The translations under genes were made by a program, and so were the position numbers. The notes beneath the pieces were generated by a model, which saw only the letters and a program-made list of their open reading frames with translations, was not told the origin of the DNA and searched no databases. A DNA stretch of 64,000 nucleotides from CAWGJC01 sp965276665 (GTDB lineage: Bacteria > Pseudomonadota > Alphaproteobacteria > Acetobacterales > Acetobacteraceae), in the NCBI GenBank assembly GCA_965276665.1, contig OZ255620.1:4216001-4280000 (forward strand), given 5' to 3'. Shown piece after piece: positions 42,341 to 53,900 of this stretch. Every line of letters begins with the position of its first letter. Positions within the stretch are counted from its first letter, which is position 1.

Positions 42341-43353
42341 CACAGGCTGCCGAACAGCGCCGCGGTGTCCGACATGCGGTTCGAGAACCCCCACTCATTG
42401 TCATACCAACCCATCACGCGAACCAGGCCGCCATCGACCACCGCGGTCTGCGTCGCGTCGAAGGTGCAGGACGCCGCGACATGGTTGAAATCGCTGCTGA
42501 CCAGGCTCTCGGTATTGTAATCGAGGATGCCCTTGAGCGAGCCCTCGCTGGCCGCGCGCATCGCCGCGTTCACCGCGTCCTTGTCGGTCGGCTTCTCTAG
42601 CACGACGTCGAGCGAGACGAGCGAGACATTCGGCGTCGGCACGCGGATCGCCGTGCCGTCGAGTTTTCCTTTCAACTCGGGCATCACCAGGCTGACCGCG
42701 CGCGCGGCCCCGGTGGTGGTCGGGATCATCGACACTGCGGCGGCGCGGGCGCGGTGCAGATCCTTGTGCAGCGTGTCCACGGTGCGCTGGTCGCCGGTGT
42801 AGGAATGGATGGTGACCATGTAGCCGCGCAGGATTTTGAAATTGTCGTGCAGCACCTTCACCATCGGCACCAGGCAGTTGGTGGTGCAGGACGCGTTGGA
42901 CACCACCGTCATGTCGCGCGTCAGCGATGTGTGGTTCACGCCATAGACGATGGTGGCATCGACGCCATCCGCCGGGGCGGAGACCAGCACCTTGCGTGCG
43001 CCCGCCTCGATCAGCTTGGCCGCGGTTTCCTTCTTGGTGAACAGGCCGGTGCATTCCATCGCGACGTCGACGTCGCGGAACGGCACCTTGGTGGGGTCGC
43101 GCTCGGCGGAGACGCGGATCGGTCCCCAGCTGCGATTGCCGTCACGGATGGTGATGCTGTCAGCGCCCATCGAGACGGTGCCGGGAAAGCGCCCGTGCAC
43201 GCTGTCGTAGCGGAAGAGATGGGCATTCGCCTCGGTGCTGCCGAGATCGTTGATCGCGACCGGCTGCACATCCTCCCGCCCGCTTTCCACGATGGCGCGC
43301 AGCACGAGGCGGCCGATGCGCCCGAAGCCGTTGATGCCGACGGTGACGGACAT
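42340..43353 (-). CDS. gap: Glyceraldehyde-3-phosphate dehydrogenase (type I)
   Basis: 337 residues. NAD-binding VTVGINGFGRIGRLVLRAIV, catalytic cysteine in VVSNASCTTNCLVPM, HSYTGDQRTVDTLHKDLHRA, the catalytic His region, and WYDNEWGFSNRMSDTA at the C-terminus. The gene lies 31 bases after tkt with GGAGAGAGAC as ribosome site, and runs into pgk. The cofactor preference (NAD or NADP) cannot be settled by eye. Confidence 0.97.
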   Translation of the reverse strand: MSVTVGINGFGRIGRLVLRAIVESGREDVQPVAINDLGSTEANAHLFRYDSVHGRFPGTVSMGADSITIRDGNRSWGPIRVSAERDPTKVPFRDVDVAMECTGLFTKKETAAKLIEAGARKVLVSAPADGVDATIVYGVNHTSLTRDMTVVSNASCTTNCLVPMVKVLHDNFKILRGYMVTIHSYTGDQRTVDTLHKDLHRARAAAVSMIPTTTGAARAVSLVMPELKGKLDGTAIRVPTPNVSLVSLDVVLEKPTDKDAVNAAMRAASEGSLKGILDYNTESLVSSDFNHVAASCTFDATQTAVVDGGLVRVMGWYDNEWGFSNRMSDTAALFGSL

Positions 43354-43384
43354 GGGTCTCTCTCCTGTTCCGGTTCTCAGATGA

Positions 43385-45418
<2,034 letters not shown>

Positions 45419-45461
45419 TGCGCTCCCTGACCCGGGCGCGCCGCGCGGCCACGGTCCGGAG

Positions 45462-45490
45462 CCTATAAAAGGCCCCGGCCGGACTCACAA
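45462..45490 (-). promoter_or_regulatory. Candidate sigma-70 promoter of tkt-gap-pgk
   Basis: On the minus strand TTGTGA (45490-45485), a 17-base spacer and TATAGG (45467-45462) lie 44 bases before the tkt ATG. Each hexamer matches four of six consensus bases. Confidence 0.5.
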
Positions 45491-45554
45491 GATACTCCTA
45501 TTGGGGCATTTTCACGGCCCGAGAGCTCTGCGAGGATCCCGCAGAGGAAGTGTG

Positions 45555-46529
45555 TCAGTGCAATCGGGGCGAGCGGAGGAAGCTCGTGCGGTCCGCGGTG
45601 GTCACCGGGATCGCCAGAGTGTCGGAATCCCGGCCGAGCCGGAGACGGACGCTGGTGCCCGCGGCGCCGGCGGCCCAGAGGCCGCGCCACAGGCTGGCGA
45701 CGTCGCTGATCTCCGCATCGCCGACCGCCAGCACACGGTCGCCGGCCTGCACGCCGGCCCGCTCGGCGGGGCCGCCGCTGGTCACGCCGCCCACCACGAC
45801 AGCGTCATCCGTCTGCATGGCGTAGAGGCCGAGCCAGGGGCGGGCCGGGCGGTTCGGCCGGCCGTAGCTGAGCAGATCGGGCAGCACGGGCGCCAGCCGA
45901 CCGATCGGCACGACCATGTTCATGTCCCGCCTTCGGTCCCGCGCGCTGCCCCGCTGCAGGATCAGCGAGCCGATGCCGAGCAGCTTGCCATCGGCGCCGA
46001 TCAGCCCGGCGCCCCCCCAGAACGGGTGCGCCGGCGCGGTGAAGATCGCATCGTCCAGCAGATACTCCCAATATCCGGCAAATTCCTCGCGCGCGACCAC
46101 TTTGGTGGCGATCGCATGACGCCGGCCGCCCCCGGCCGCGAAGATGACCGGGGCGCCGGTCAGCAATGTCTCCGAGCTGCCGATCGGCAGCGGCGGCAGC
46201 TCGAGCCGGCCGAGCGGCTGGATCAGCCCGAACCCGCTCTCCGGATCCATCGCGAGGGCATGGCCGGGCACGGCCCGTCCATCCGCCGTCACCAGCCAGA
46301 TCGTCTCCGCCTCGGTGATCAGGTAGCCGATGGTGAGCACGAGGCCGCCATCGATCACCACGCCGCTGCCCGAGCGCTCGGTGCCCAGCGTGCCGGCGGT
46401 GAACGCGTCCTCGGACACGCCAGCCCGGACGCCGACGACGCCACGCAGCGCCTGCTCGAGGTCGAAGGCGTAGGCGGCCGCGTCGGGCTGCAGCTTGGGC
46501 GGGATGGCCCAGTCGATCTCCTCGGTCAT
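45555..46529 (-). CDS. HtrA/Deg-like PDZ protein with lost protease triad
   Basis: 324 residues, no signal peptide, so probably cytoplasmic. The chymotrypsin-like frame is recognisable (SGSGVVIDGGLVLTIGYLIT, DPESGFGLIQPLG, PAHPFWGGAGLIGADGKLLG) but the catalytic positions have changed: Tyr69 where HtrA has His (TNNHVV), Gly/Phe near 99-100 where it has Asp, and Trp171 where it has Ser (GNSGG). A PDZ domain follows from about residue 230 (PWLGLYAMQT; GGPAERAGVQAGDRVLAVGD). It is therefore likely to bind peptides rather than cut them. Divergent from the nucleoside transporter. Confidence 0.8.
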   Translation of the reverse strand: MTEEIDWAIPPKLQPDAAAYAFDLEQALRGVVGVRAGVSEDAFTAGTLGTERSGSGVVIDGGLVLTIGYLITEAETIWLVTADGRAVPGHALAMDPESGFGLIQPLGRLELPPLPIGSSETLLTGAPVIFAAGGGRRHAIATKVVAREEFAGYWEYLLDDAIFTAPAHPFWGGAGLIGADGKLLGIGSLILQRGSARDRRRDMNMVVPIGRLAPVLPDLLSYGRPNRPARPWLGLYAMQTDDAVVVGGVTSGGPAERAGVQAGDRVLAVGDAEISDVASLWRGLWAAGAAGTSVRLRLGRDSDTLAIPVTTADRTSFLRSPRLH

Positions 46530-46630
46530 GCGGCACCTCCCCTGCGGCGCGGGACATCATCATAATAGAGAAACGCTTGCCGACGCATCACTGACCATCG
46601 AGCCTGCCCGCGTGTGAGACGGGGTGGGGC

Positions 46631-47869
46631 ATGGGGCGGGGATTTCTCGGCTACGCGGCGCTGCTGGCGGTGGCCTGGCTGGCGGGGGAGGACAGGCGGG
46701 CGATTCGCATCCGCCCGGTCGCGGCGGGGATCGTGCTGCAGGTGGCGCTCGCGCTGCTGCTGTTCCGCGTGCCGGCGGCGGCGCGGCTGCTCCGGCTGCT
46801 CGACGCCGGGGCAGACGCACTCCAACGGGCCACCGATGCGGGCAGCGGCTTCGTGTTCGGCTATCTCGGCGGCGCGCCGCTCCCCTTCACCGAATCGCCG
46901 CCAGGGAGCGCCTTCATCCTCGCCTTCCGGGCGATGCCGCTGGTGATCGTGATCAGCGCGCTGGCCGCCCTGCTGTTCCACTGGGGCATCCTGCAACGGG
47001 TGACCCAGGGGTTCGCCTGGCTGCTGCGCCGGGCGATGGGATTGTCCGGCCCGCTCGCCCTCGGCGCCGCCGTGCACGTGTTCGTCGGCATGATCGAGGC
47101 GCCTCTGCTGGTGCGCCCCTATCTGGCGCGCATGTCGCGCGGCGAGTTGTTCGCGCTGATGAGCTGCGGCATGGCGGGCGTCGCCGGCACGGTGATGGTG
47201 ATCTACGCGGGGTTTCTCGCCCCCTCCATGCCGGATGCGCTCGGCACCATCCTGGCCGCCTCGGTGGTCAGCACGCCGGCGGCGATCGTGGTCTCGGCGA
47301 TCATGGTGCCGTTCGATGCGGGCCCAGCCGATGCCGGCGCGCTCGACATCGGCGAGCCGGCGGCCGGTGCGCTCGACGCGCTGGTGCGCGGCACCATGGC
47401 CGGCATCGGCCCGCTGGTCGGCATTCTGGCGACGCTGCTGGTGGCGGTGACGCTGGTGGCGCTGGTCAACATGGCGCTCGGCCTGCTGCCCGGCTGGAGC
47501 GGGGCGCCGCCGACGCTGCAACGCCTGTTCGCGCTGCCGTTCCGGCCGGTCCTCTGGCTGATCGGCCTTCCATGGGATGAGGCCGGCCGGGCCGCCGCTC
47601 TGATGGGCACCAAGACCGTGCTCAACGAATTCGTCGCCTATCACGACCTCGCCGCGATACCCGCCGCCAGCTTCTCTCCCCATTCGCGGCTCATCCTGGT
47701 GACGGCGCTCTGCGGCTTCGCCAATTTCGGCAGTCTCGGCATTGTGATCGGAGGGCTCGGCGCGATGGTGCCGGAGCGGCGGGCCGATGTGGTGGCGCTC
47801 GGCCTGCGCTCGATCCTCTCCGGCACGCTCGCCACCTGCATGAGCGGCGCGGTGGTCGGCTTGCTGTGA
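46631..47869 (+). CDS. Concentrative nucleoside transporter (CNT/NupC family)
   Basis: 412 residues and about ten membrane segments. Family landmarks: VFGYLGGAPLPFTE, ILAFRAMPLVIVISALAALL, HVFVGMIEAPLLVRPYLA (the QTEAPL-like hairpin, here IEAPL), LFALMSCGMAGVAGTVMV, ASVVSTPAAIVVSAIM, LMGTKTVLNEFVAYHDLA and ALCGFANFGSLGIVIGGLG. It imports nucleosides with protons or sodium. The ATG at 46631 lies 101 bases from the divergent PDZ gene. No nucleoside catabolic genes are adjacent. Confidence 0.93.
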   Translation: MGRGFLGYAALLAVAWLAGEDRRAIRIRPVAAGIVLQVALALLLFRVPAAARLLRLLDAGADALQRATDAGSGFVFGYLGGAPLPFTESPPGSAFILAFRAMPLVIVISALAALLFHWGILQRVTQGFAWLLRRAMGLSGPLALGAAVHVFVGMIEAPLLVRPYLARMSRGELFALMSCGMAGVAGTVMVIYAGFLAPSMPDALGTILAASVVSTPAAIVVSAIMVPFDAGPADAGALDIGEPAAGALDALVRGTMAGIGPLVGILATLLVAVTLVALVNMALGLLPGWSGAPPTLQRLFALPFRPVLWLIGLPWDEAGRAAALMGTKTVLNEFVAYHDLAAIPAASFSPHSRLILVTALCGFANFGSLGIVIGGLGAMVPERRADVVALGLRSILSGTLATCMSGAVVGLL

Positions 47870-48062
47870 GCGCAAACGCCTTTCGATGGTAATTGGTATC
47901 TGCATAAGTTACATCTCATGCCATCCATAATTCGTTAACGGATCACGAGCATGGTGGGTGAGCGCTCACGGGCCAAAATGTCCGGCCATTCCGCGATCCC
48001 ACGGCGTCGATACCGGCCAGCGATGCGCCGGCCTGCGATGGGATCCAAACGGTGAGATCGCT

Positions 48063-49247
48063 GTGCGCGCGCCATCCCTTGCTCGGTTGAGCCGGCGAGC
48101 CCTGCTCGGCGGGGCGGCCCTGGCCGCCGCCGGCTTCGGGCCGGCCGACCCGACGCTCGACATCACCGCCGGCCCGAAAGACCTGCAGTTCAGCGGCATG
48201 GGGCCGGGCGACGCCTCCCCGCTCGCGCGGCTCAGTCCGATTTTGCCCCGCCCGGCGATGACGGCGGCGGATCGCGCCGAGTGGGCGACCTTCCGGCAAC
48301 GCTTCGTGATGCCCGACGGGCGGGTGGTGGATACCGGCAATCACGGAAATTCGCACAGCGAAGGCCAAGGCTGGGGGCTGCTCTTCGCCGAGAGCTTCGA
48401 CGATCCCGACATGTTCGACCTCATCCTCGGCTGGACCGCCAGTCATCTGCGTTGCCGCGGCGATGCGCTGCATGCCTGGCTCTACGAACCGGGGAAGCCG
48501 AACCCCATCGCCGACCACAACAACGCGACTGACGGCGATGTCTTCATCGCTGCGGCGCTCGCCCGGGCGGCGATCCGCTGGGGGCGGCCGGACCACGCCG
48601 AGGCCGGAGCGGCGATCGCGCGGGACATCCTCGCCCTGCTGGTCCGTGACCTTGGGACCCGCACGGTCCTGCTGCCCGCCGCAGACGGCTTCGAGAAGCG
48701 GCATTCCGTGGTGGTGAACCCGTCCTATTACGCATTCGGCGTGCTGCCTTTTCTCGAGGCCCTCGCACCCTCTCCCGCATGGCGGAAGCTGCGCACGGAC
48801 GGGCTGGCGCTGATCGAGGATGGCCGTTTCGGCCGCTGGCAATTGCCGCCGGACTGGCTCCGGATCGGCAAGCCGGACGGCACCCTTTCGGCCGCCCCGG
48901 GCTGGCCCGCGCGGTTTTCCTACGATGCGATCCGCGTCCCGCTTCACCTTTCCTGGGCCGGCTTGCTGTCGCCAAAGGTTCGCGATGCGTTCTCCTGTTA
49001 CTGGGCCGCCACAGGCGATGCCACACCCGCATGGATTGATTTGAAAACCACGGCGGTTGCAACATACAGTGAGAGTGCCGGCATGGTCGCGGTGTCGAGG
49101 CTGATCACCGGGGCGGATAGCGGCGGAACCGGCCAGAGCGGGCTGCCGTCGCGCTTCCCGACCGTGGCGGGGGCGAATGACTACTACTCGGCCGCCCTGG
49201 TTCTGCTGGCGCGGTTGGCTTGGAAGGAACGGCACGCCGTTGGATGA
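48063..49247 (+). CDS. bcsZ: Glycosyl hydrolase family 8 endoglucanase of the cellulose operon
   Basis: 394 residues from a GTG at 48063. An N-terminal twin-arginine-like signal (LSRRALLGGAALAAAGFG) is followed by the GH8 domain: GNSHSEGQGWGLLFAESF with the catalytic Glu, NPIADHNNATDGDVFIAAAL with the Asp, and RFSYDAIRVPLHLSWAGL. Counterpart of CMCax/BcsZ, a periplasmic cellulase needed for normal cellulose assembly. An in-frame upstream reading to 47958 lacks a signal and is less likely. The 193 bases upstream are AT-richer than the surroundings and probably hold the operon promoter, which I could not pin down. Confidence 0.92.
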   Translation: MRAPSLARLSRRALLGGAALAAAGFGPADPTLDITAGPKDLQFSGMGPGDASPLARLSPILPRPAMTAADRAEWATFRQRFVMPDGRVVDTGNHGNSHSEGQGWGLLFAESFDDPDMFDLILGWTASHLRCRGDALHAWLYEPGKPNPIADHNNATDGDVFIAAALARAAIRWGRPDHAEAGAAIARDILALLVRDLGTRTVLLPAADGFEKRHSVVVNPSYYAFGVLPFLEALAPSPAWRKLRTDGLALIEDGRFGRWQLPPDWLRIGKPDGTLSAAPGWPARFSYDAIRVPLHLSWAGLLSPKVRDAFSCYWAATGDATPAWIDLKTTAVATYSESAGMVAVSRLITGADSGGTGQSGLPSRFPTVAGANDYYSAALVLLARLAWKERHAVG

Positions 49248-49282
49248 GATGGTCACCAACGCCGCCACCGGGGAGCGAGGCG

Positions 49283-50014
49283 ATGAGCGGCGAGGCTGAT
49301 GGCGACGTACGGAAAGCAATTGCATCCTTCGGCTCGAGCGATTTCCCCTATCGCAGCTTCACCGGCACGTCGCCGGCGGGAACGCCGTTCGAGACACCGA
49401 ATTCCGATCATCACGCATCCTACGGACATACGCCGCCTGAGCAGGCGCCTGGGCATGGGCGTGCCCCGCACGCCGCCCGCTCGCGCGACGCGGCCCTCAA
49501 GCCGGCCGATTCGGCCTCCTTCCTATTTCCGCTGCTCGGTCTCGCCGTTCCCGAAGCGGCGGAGGTGACCGTGGCGCCCCCGCGCCACGAGCATCCCCCG
49601 CAGGAACCGCCCGCGCCCCCGCCGCTCATGCACATGCAACCCTCACCGGAGACGCCGCCGTCTTCGATGAGCGTGCCGCCCATGCCGCAGCCGGCATCCG
49701 CGGTGATGTCGCCTCCGCCAGCCTGGCACAATGCGCCGCCGCCATCCGTTTCGTCCGGTGGCTTTCCTGCGCGCCCTGTCGTCCCACCGCCCGGTCCGGC
49801 CCATACGGCACCGCCAAGCTTTCCGCCCGCGCAAGAGCGGGCCGCCGCGCCGCCATGGGAACGCCGAATTGCCAAACCCGACGTGGGGGAGCCGATCCCA
49901 CAACCCGCCGGCGGCAGCCTTGCCGCCATGTTCCGCGCGATGACCGACGCGTCGGCGCCCGCCGCCGCGCATCCCGGGGCGGCGACGCTCCGCGACGCGT
50001 TCCGCCGACTGTAG
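49283..50014 (+). CDS. ccpAx: CcpAx/BcsH-like cellulose-complementing protein
   Basis: 243 residues. N-terminal DVRKAIASFGSSDFPYRSFT resembles the start of CcpAx of Komagataeibacter (SFG...YSYRPF), also shared with BcsP/BcsR-type proteins. The middle is a long Pro-rich linker (PPQEPPAPPPLMHMQPSPET and so on). The C-terminus GGSLAAMFRAMTD and ATLRDAFRRL matches the CcpAx end (MAEVFMTLGGR, LREALLRRR). CcpAx helps place BcsD and the terminal complexes for crystalline cellulose. The ATG at 49283 has a GGGAGCGAGG site, 35 bases after the cellulase. Confidence 0.75.
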   Translation: MSGEADGDVRKAIASFGSSDFPYRSFTGTSPAGTPFETPNSDHHASYGHTPPEQAPGHGRAPHAARSRDAALKPADSASFLFPLLGLAVPEAAEVTVAPPRHEHPPQEPPAPPPLMHMQPSPETPPSSMSVPPMPQPASAVMSPPPAWHNAPPPSVSSGGFPARPVVPPPGPAHTAPPSFPPAQERAAAPPWERRIAKPDVGEPIPQPAGGSLAAMFRAMTDASAPAAAHPGAATLRDAFRRL

Positions 50015-50079
50015 CCCGCGTCAATGCCCGGTTCCGGACGCGCGACGGCGGACGCGGCCTTGCCAATCCGGGTCGCCGG

Positions 50080-50907
50080 ATGCCGCTGATCTGCTTCGCC
50101 TCGCCGAAAGGCGGTGTCGGCAAGACGACGATGGCGGCGAATGTCGCCGCCTTGCTGGCGGCGCGCGGGCGGCAGGTGACCGCGATCGATCTCGACCCGC
50201 AGGATTCGCTCGGCCTGCATTTCGGCCTCGTCCCGAACGGGCACGCAGGCATCCGGCCGGATAACCCGGCGCGCTTCCGCCGCGATCGCCTGATCGAGAC
50301 GAGCGCCGGCGTGCGCCTCCTCCCGCACGGGCGGTTCGACATGGAGGCGGATGTCGCGCAGGCCAGCGTGCTCGCGCAGCAGCCCGAAATGCTGGCGGAC
50401 CCGGTGCGGGACATCCTGTCCGACCCCGGCACGGTGCTGATCGCCGACATGCCGCCCGGTCCATCGGCCGCCCTCGCGGTCATGCTGCCGCTGACCGATC
50501 TCCTGGTCACGGTGCTGCTCACCGACGCGACGTCGCTCGCGCAGATTCCGTCGATCGAATCGGGGCAGAGCTACGGGCGTGTCACCGCCGAATGGTTCCG
50601 TGCCGAGCGCATGGCCTTCGTGCTCAACCAGTGGGACAACCGCACGCGGCTTGGCCGCGCCGCCGGCGAATCGGCGAGCCTGCATTTCGGGTCGCGCCTG
50701 CTGGGCACCGTCTATCGCGACGAGAGCGTCGCCGAGGCGATCGCGGCGCAGCGCCTGGTCGCCGACTACGCCCCCTCGAGCCGCGCCGCGCAGGATCTCG
50801 CGGCGCTCGCCGAGGCGGTCGAGCGGCGGCTCATGCCGATGCCGGCGCAGGCCGCGGCCGCGCCGGCCTGGAGCGATTATCGGCACGCGGCAGAGCAAGC
50901 CCGATGA
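50080..50907 (+). CDS. bcsQ: BcsQ, MinD/ParA-like ATPase of cellulose synthesis
   Basis: 275 residues. Deviant Walker A CFASPKGGVGKTTMAANVAA, then AIDLDPQDSLGLHFGL and switch II IADMPPGPSAALAVML. BcsQ (formerly YhjQ) helps localise the synthase at the pole and stimulates cellulose output in enterobacteria. The ATG at 50080 starts directly at the Walker region, as is usual; its stop overlaps the bcsAB ATG (ATGA), so they are coupled. Standard acetic-acid-bacterium bcs operons usually lack bcsQ, so its presence between ccpAx and bcsAB is notable. Confidence 0.92.
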   Translation: MPLICFASPKGGVGKTTMAANVAALLAARGRQVTAIDLDPQDSLGLHFGLVPNGHAGIRPDNPARFRRDRLIETSAGVRLLPHGRFDMEADVAQASVLAQQPEMLADPVRDILSDPGTVLIADMPPGPSAALAVMLPLTDLLVTVLLTDATSLAQIPSIESGQSYGRVTAEWFRAERMAFVLNQWDNRTRLGRAAGESASLHFGSRLLGTVYRDESVAEAIAAQRLVADYAPSSRAAQDLAALAEAVERRLMPMPAQAAAAPAWSDYRHAAEQAR

Positions 50908-53900
50908 GCGACGCGCCGCTGACCGCGGGAGGCCGCAGGGCCGCCTTCGCGGGCATGGCACTCGGCGAACGCCTGCTGAACCTGATCATCCTGCTCGTCG
51001 GTCTCAGCCTCGTGATGATGGTCGCGACGGTGCCGCTCAGCGCGCGCGATCAGGCGATCCTCGCGGTGCTCGCCGCCGCGGCGTTCCTGATCATCAACCG
51101 CTTCCAGGGCCAGGCGGTTTCGGTCTTCCTGGTCATGCTCTCGCTCGCCGTCTCGCTTCGCTACATCGTCTGGCGAATCACGGTGACGCTCAATTTCCCG
51201 AGCTTCATCGAGATGGTGCTCGGCTCGGTCCTGGTGGCCGCCGAGTTCTACGCCATCGCCGTGCTCGTGTTCGGCTACGTGCAGACGCTTTGGCCGCTCG
51301 AGCGCAAGCCGATGCCGCTGCCCGATGATGTCGCGCTCTGGCCGACCGTCGATGTCTACGTGCCGACCTACAACGAGTCGCTGGCGATCGTACGCGCGAC
51401 CGTGCTCGGCTGCGCCGCGATGGACTGGCCACGCGACAAGATGCGCGTGTGGCTGCTCGATGACGGCAAGCGCGAGGCATTCCGCAAATTCGCCGAGGAT
51501 GCCGGTGTCGGCTACATCACGCGGACCAACAACGCGCATGCCAAGGCGGGCAATCTCAATCATGCGATGACGCGCACCACCGGTGAGTTCATCGCGATCT
51601 TCGATTGCGACCACATCCCGACGCGCGCCTTCCTGCAGATGACGATGGGATGGATGCTGCGGGAGAAGCGCGTCGCCCTCGTGCAGACGCCGCATCATTT
51701 CTATTCGCCCGATCCGTTCCAGCGGAATCTCGCCGCCGGCACCCGCGTGCCGCCCGAGGGCAACATGTTCTACGGCCTGGTGCAGGACGGAAACGATTAC
51801 TGGAACGCCACCTTCTTCTGCGGCTCCTGCGCGGTGCTGCGGCGGAGCGCGCTCGAGGAGATCGGCGGCTACGCGGTCGAGACGGTGACGGAAGACGCGC
51901 ACACCATGCTGAAACTGCATCGGCGCGGCTGGCATTCGGCCTATCTCCGCCTGCCGCTCGCGGCCGGGCTCGCGACCGAGCGGCTGATGCTCCATATCGG
52001 CCAGCGCGTGCGCTGGGCGCGCGGCATGATCCAGATCTTCCGGCTCGACAACCCGCTTCTCGGCCCCGGGCTGACGCTCGGCCAGCGCATCTGCTACCTG
52101 CAGGCGATGGGGCATTTCTTCTTCGCCCTGCCGCGACTGATCTTCCTGACCTCGCCGCTGATGTATCTGCTGCTCGGGCAGAACATCATCGCCGCTTCGC
52201 CGCTCGCGATCATCGCTTATGCATTGCCGCACATCTTCCATTCCGTCGCGACCAACTCGCGCCTGCAGCGCAACTGGCGGCATTCGTTCTGGAGCGAGAT
52301 CTACGAGACGGTGCTTGCCTTGTTCCTGGTGCGCGTGACGATCGCGACGCTGATCGCGCCGCGGGTCGGGAAGTTCAACGTGACGGCGAAAGGCGGCCTG
52401 CTGGAGAACGGGTATTTCGATCTCGGCGCGGTCTATCCGAACATCGTGCTCGCCTTCCTGCTGATCGCCGGCGTGGTCCGCGGCGAAGTGCAGATCGTGT
52501 TCTTCCGCAACGCCGAGCTCACCTTCCAGGCCTTGCTGCTGAATTCGATCTGGGCCTGCTTCAGCCTGCTCACGGTGATGGCAGCGCTCGCCGTCGGCCG
52601 CGAGACGCGCCAGATCCGCTCCCGCGCCCGGGTGCGCGTCGCGCGGCCGGTGGTCGTCTATCTCCCGGATGGCCGCCTTATCACCGGCCGCACGCGCGAC
52701 CTCTCGCTCGGCGGTGGTGGCATCGCATCGGATCGGCCGGACGGCGTGCCGGACGGGGCGGAGGTGCAGATCGAGTTCATGCTCGACGACAGGCCGCTGC
52801 TGGTGTCGGCGAAGATGCTCCGCTGGGAGCAGGGATCGCTGCAGGTCGCGTTCCAGCCGGCTTCGATCGCGGAGGAAGCCGATCTCGTGCATATCGTCTT
52901 CGGCCGCGCGGATGCCTGGACCGATTGGGCCAATTACCCGGTGGACCGGCCGCTCGCGAGCCTGTGGCGCGTGCTGGTCTCCATCCGTGGGCTGTTCCGC
53001 CCGCCCGGATGGACGCCGGCGAACCGGCCGGGCAATCCGGCGCCGGCCCAGCCGGCGAGCGCCTCGCCCGGTGCGGTCAGGCCGGCGAAGCTCGCCGCAG
53101 GCAAGGCGGGATTCGCGGCGGCCTTACTCGCCGCGCTGCTCTCCGTGATGGCGCCGGCGCCGGCGTGCGCGCAGGCCGGTGGCAACGTCACGATCCGCCC
53201 GGTGCCCGCGTCCGCCGGGGATCCGCTCGGGGTGCCGCCGCCGCCATCGCTGCCGGCATCGCTATCGCCTGGGCAGCGGGCCGCCGCGCCGAATTCGTCA
53301 TCCGCCACGTCGCTGTTCCCGGCGCCGAGCTATGCCGCGCCTTCGGTGGCGCCCCCCGGCGGCGCGGCCGGCACGTCGACCCAGGCGATGGCGACCGCGC
53401 CCGGCACGCCGGCTCCGGCCGCCCCCGCTTCCGCTGCGCCATCCGGGCAGACAAGGCGCCTCGTGTTCTCGCTCCGCCAGCTCGGCGCGCTCGGCCCGCT
53501 CACGCTGCGCGGCACCAGCGAGCTGCAGGGCGTGCAGTTCGGCATCCGATCCGACGAGGTGGTCACCGCCGCCACGCTCAATTTGAGCGGCGCGATGTCG
53601 CCGGCGCTGATCCCGGAATTCAGCAACGTCACCGTCACGCTCAACGAGCAGTATATCGGCACCGTCCCGATGAATCGGGATCAGCCGAAATTCGACGGGC
53701 TGACGATGGCGGTCAATCCGGTCTTCTTCCAGGATAACGACCGGCTGAATTTCCATTTCAGCGGCCGTTACACCAATGACTGCAACGATCCGCTGAGCGG
53801 GCTGCTGTGGTCCACAATCTCCGATACCTCGACGCTCACGATGACGCTCGAGCGGCTGCCGCCGCAACGCGATCTCGCCCGGCTGCCGCTGCCGTTCTTC

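Noticed and set aside
47881..47940. Candidate bcs promoter in AT-rich DNA upstream of the GH8 gene
   Set aside because: CATAAT is present but no -35 hexamer lies at a usual distance, so I did not list a promoter.
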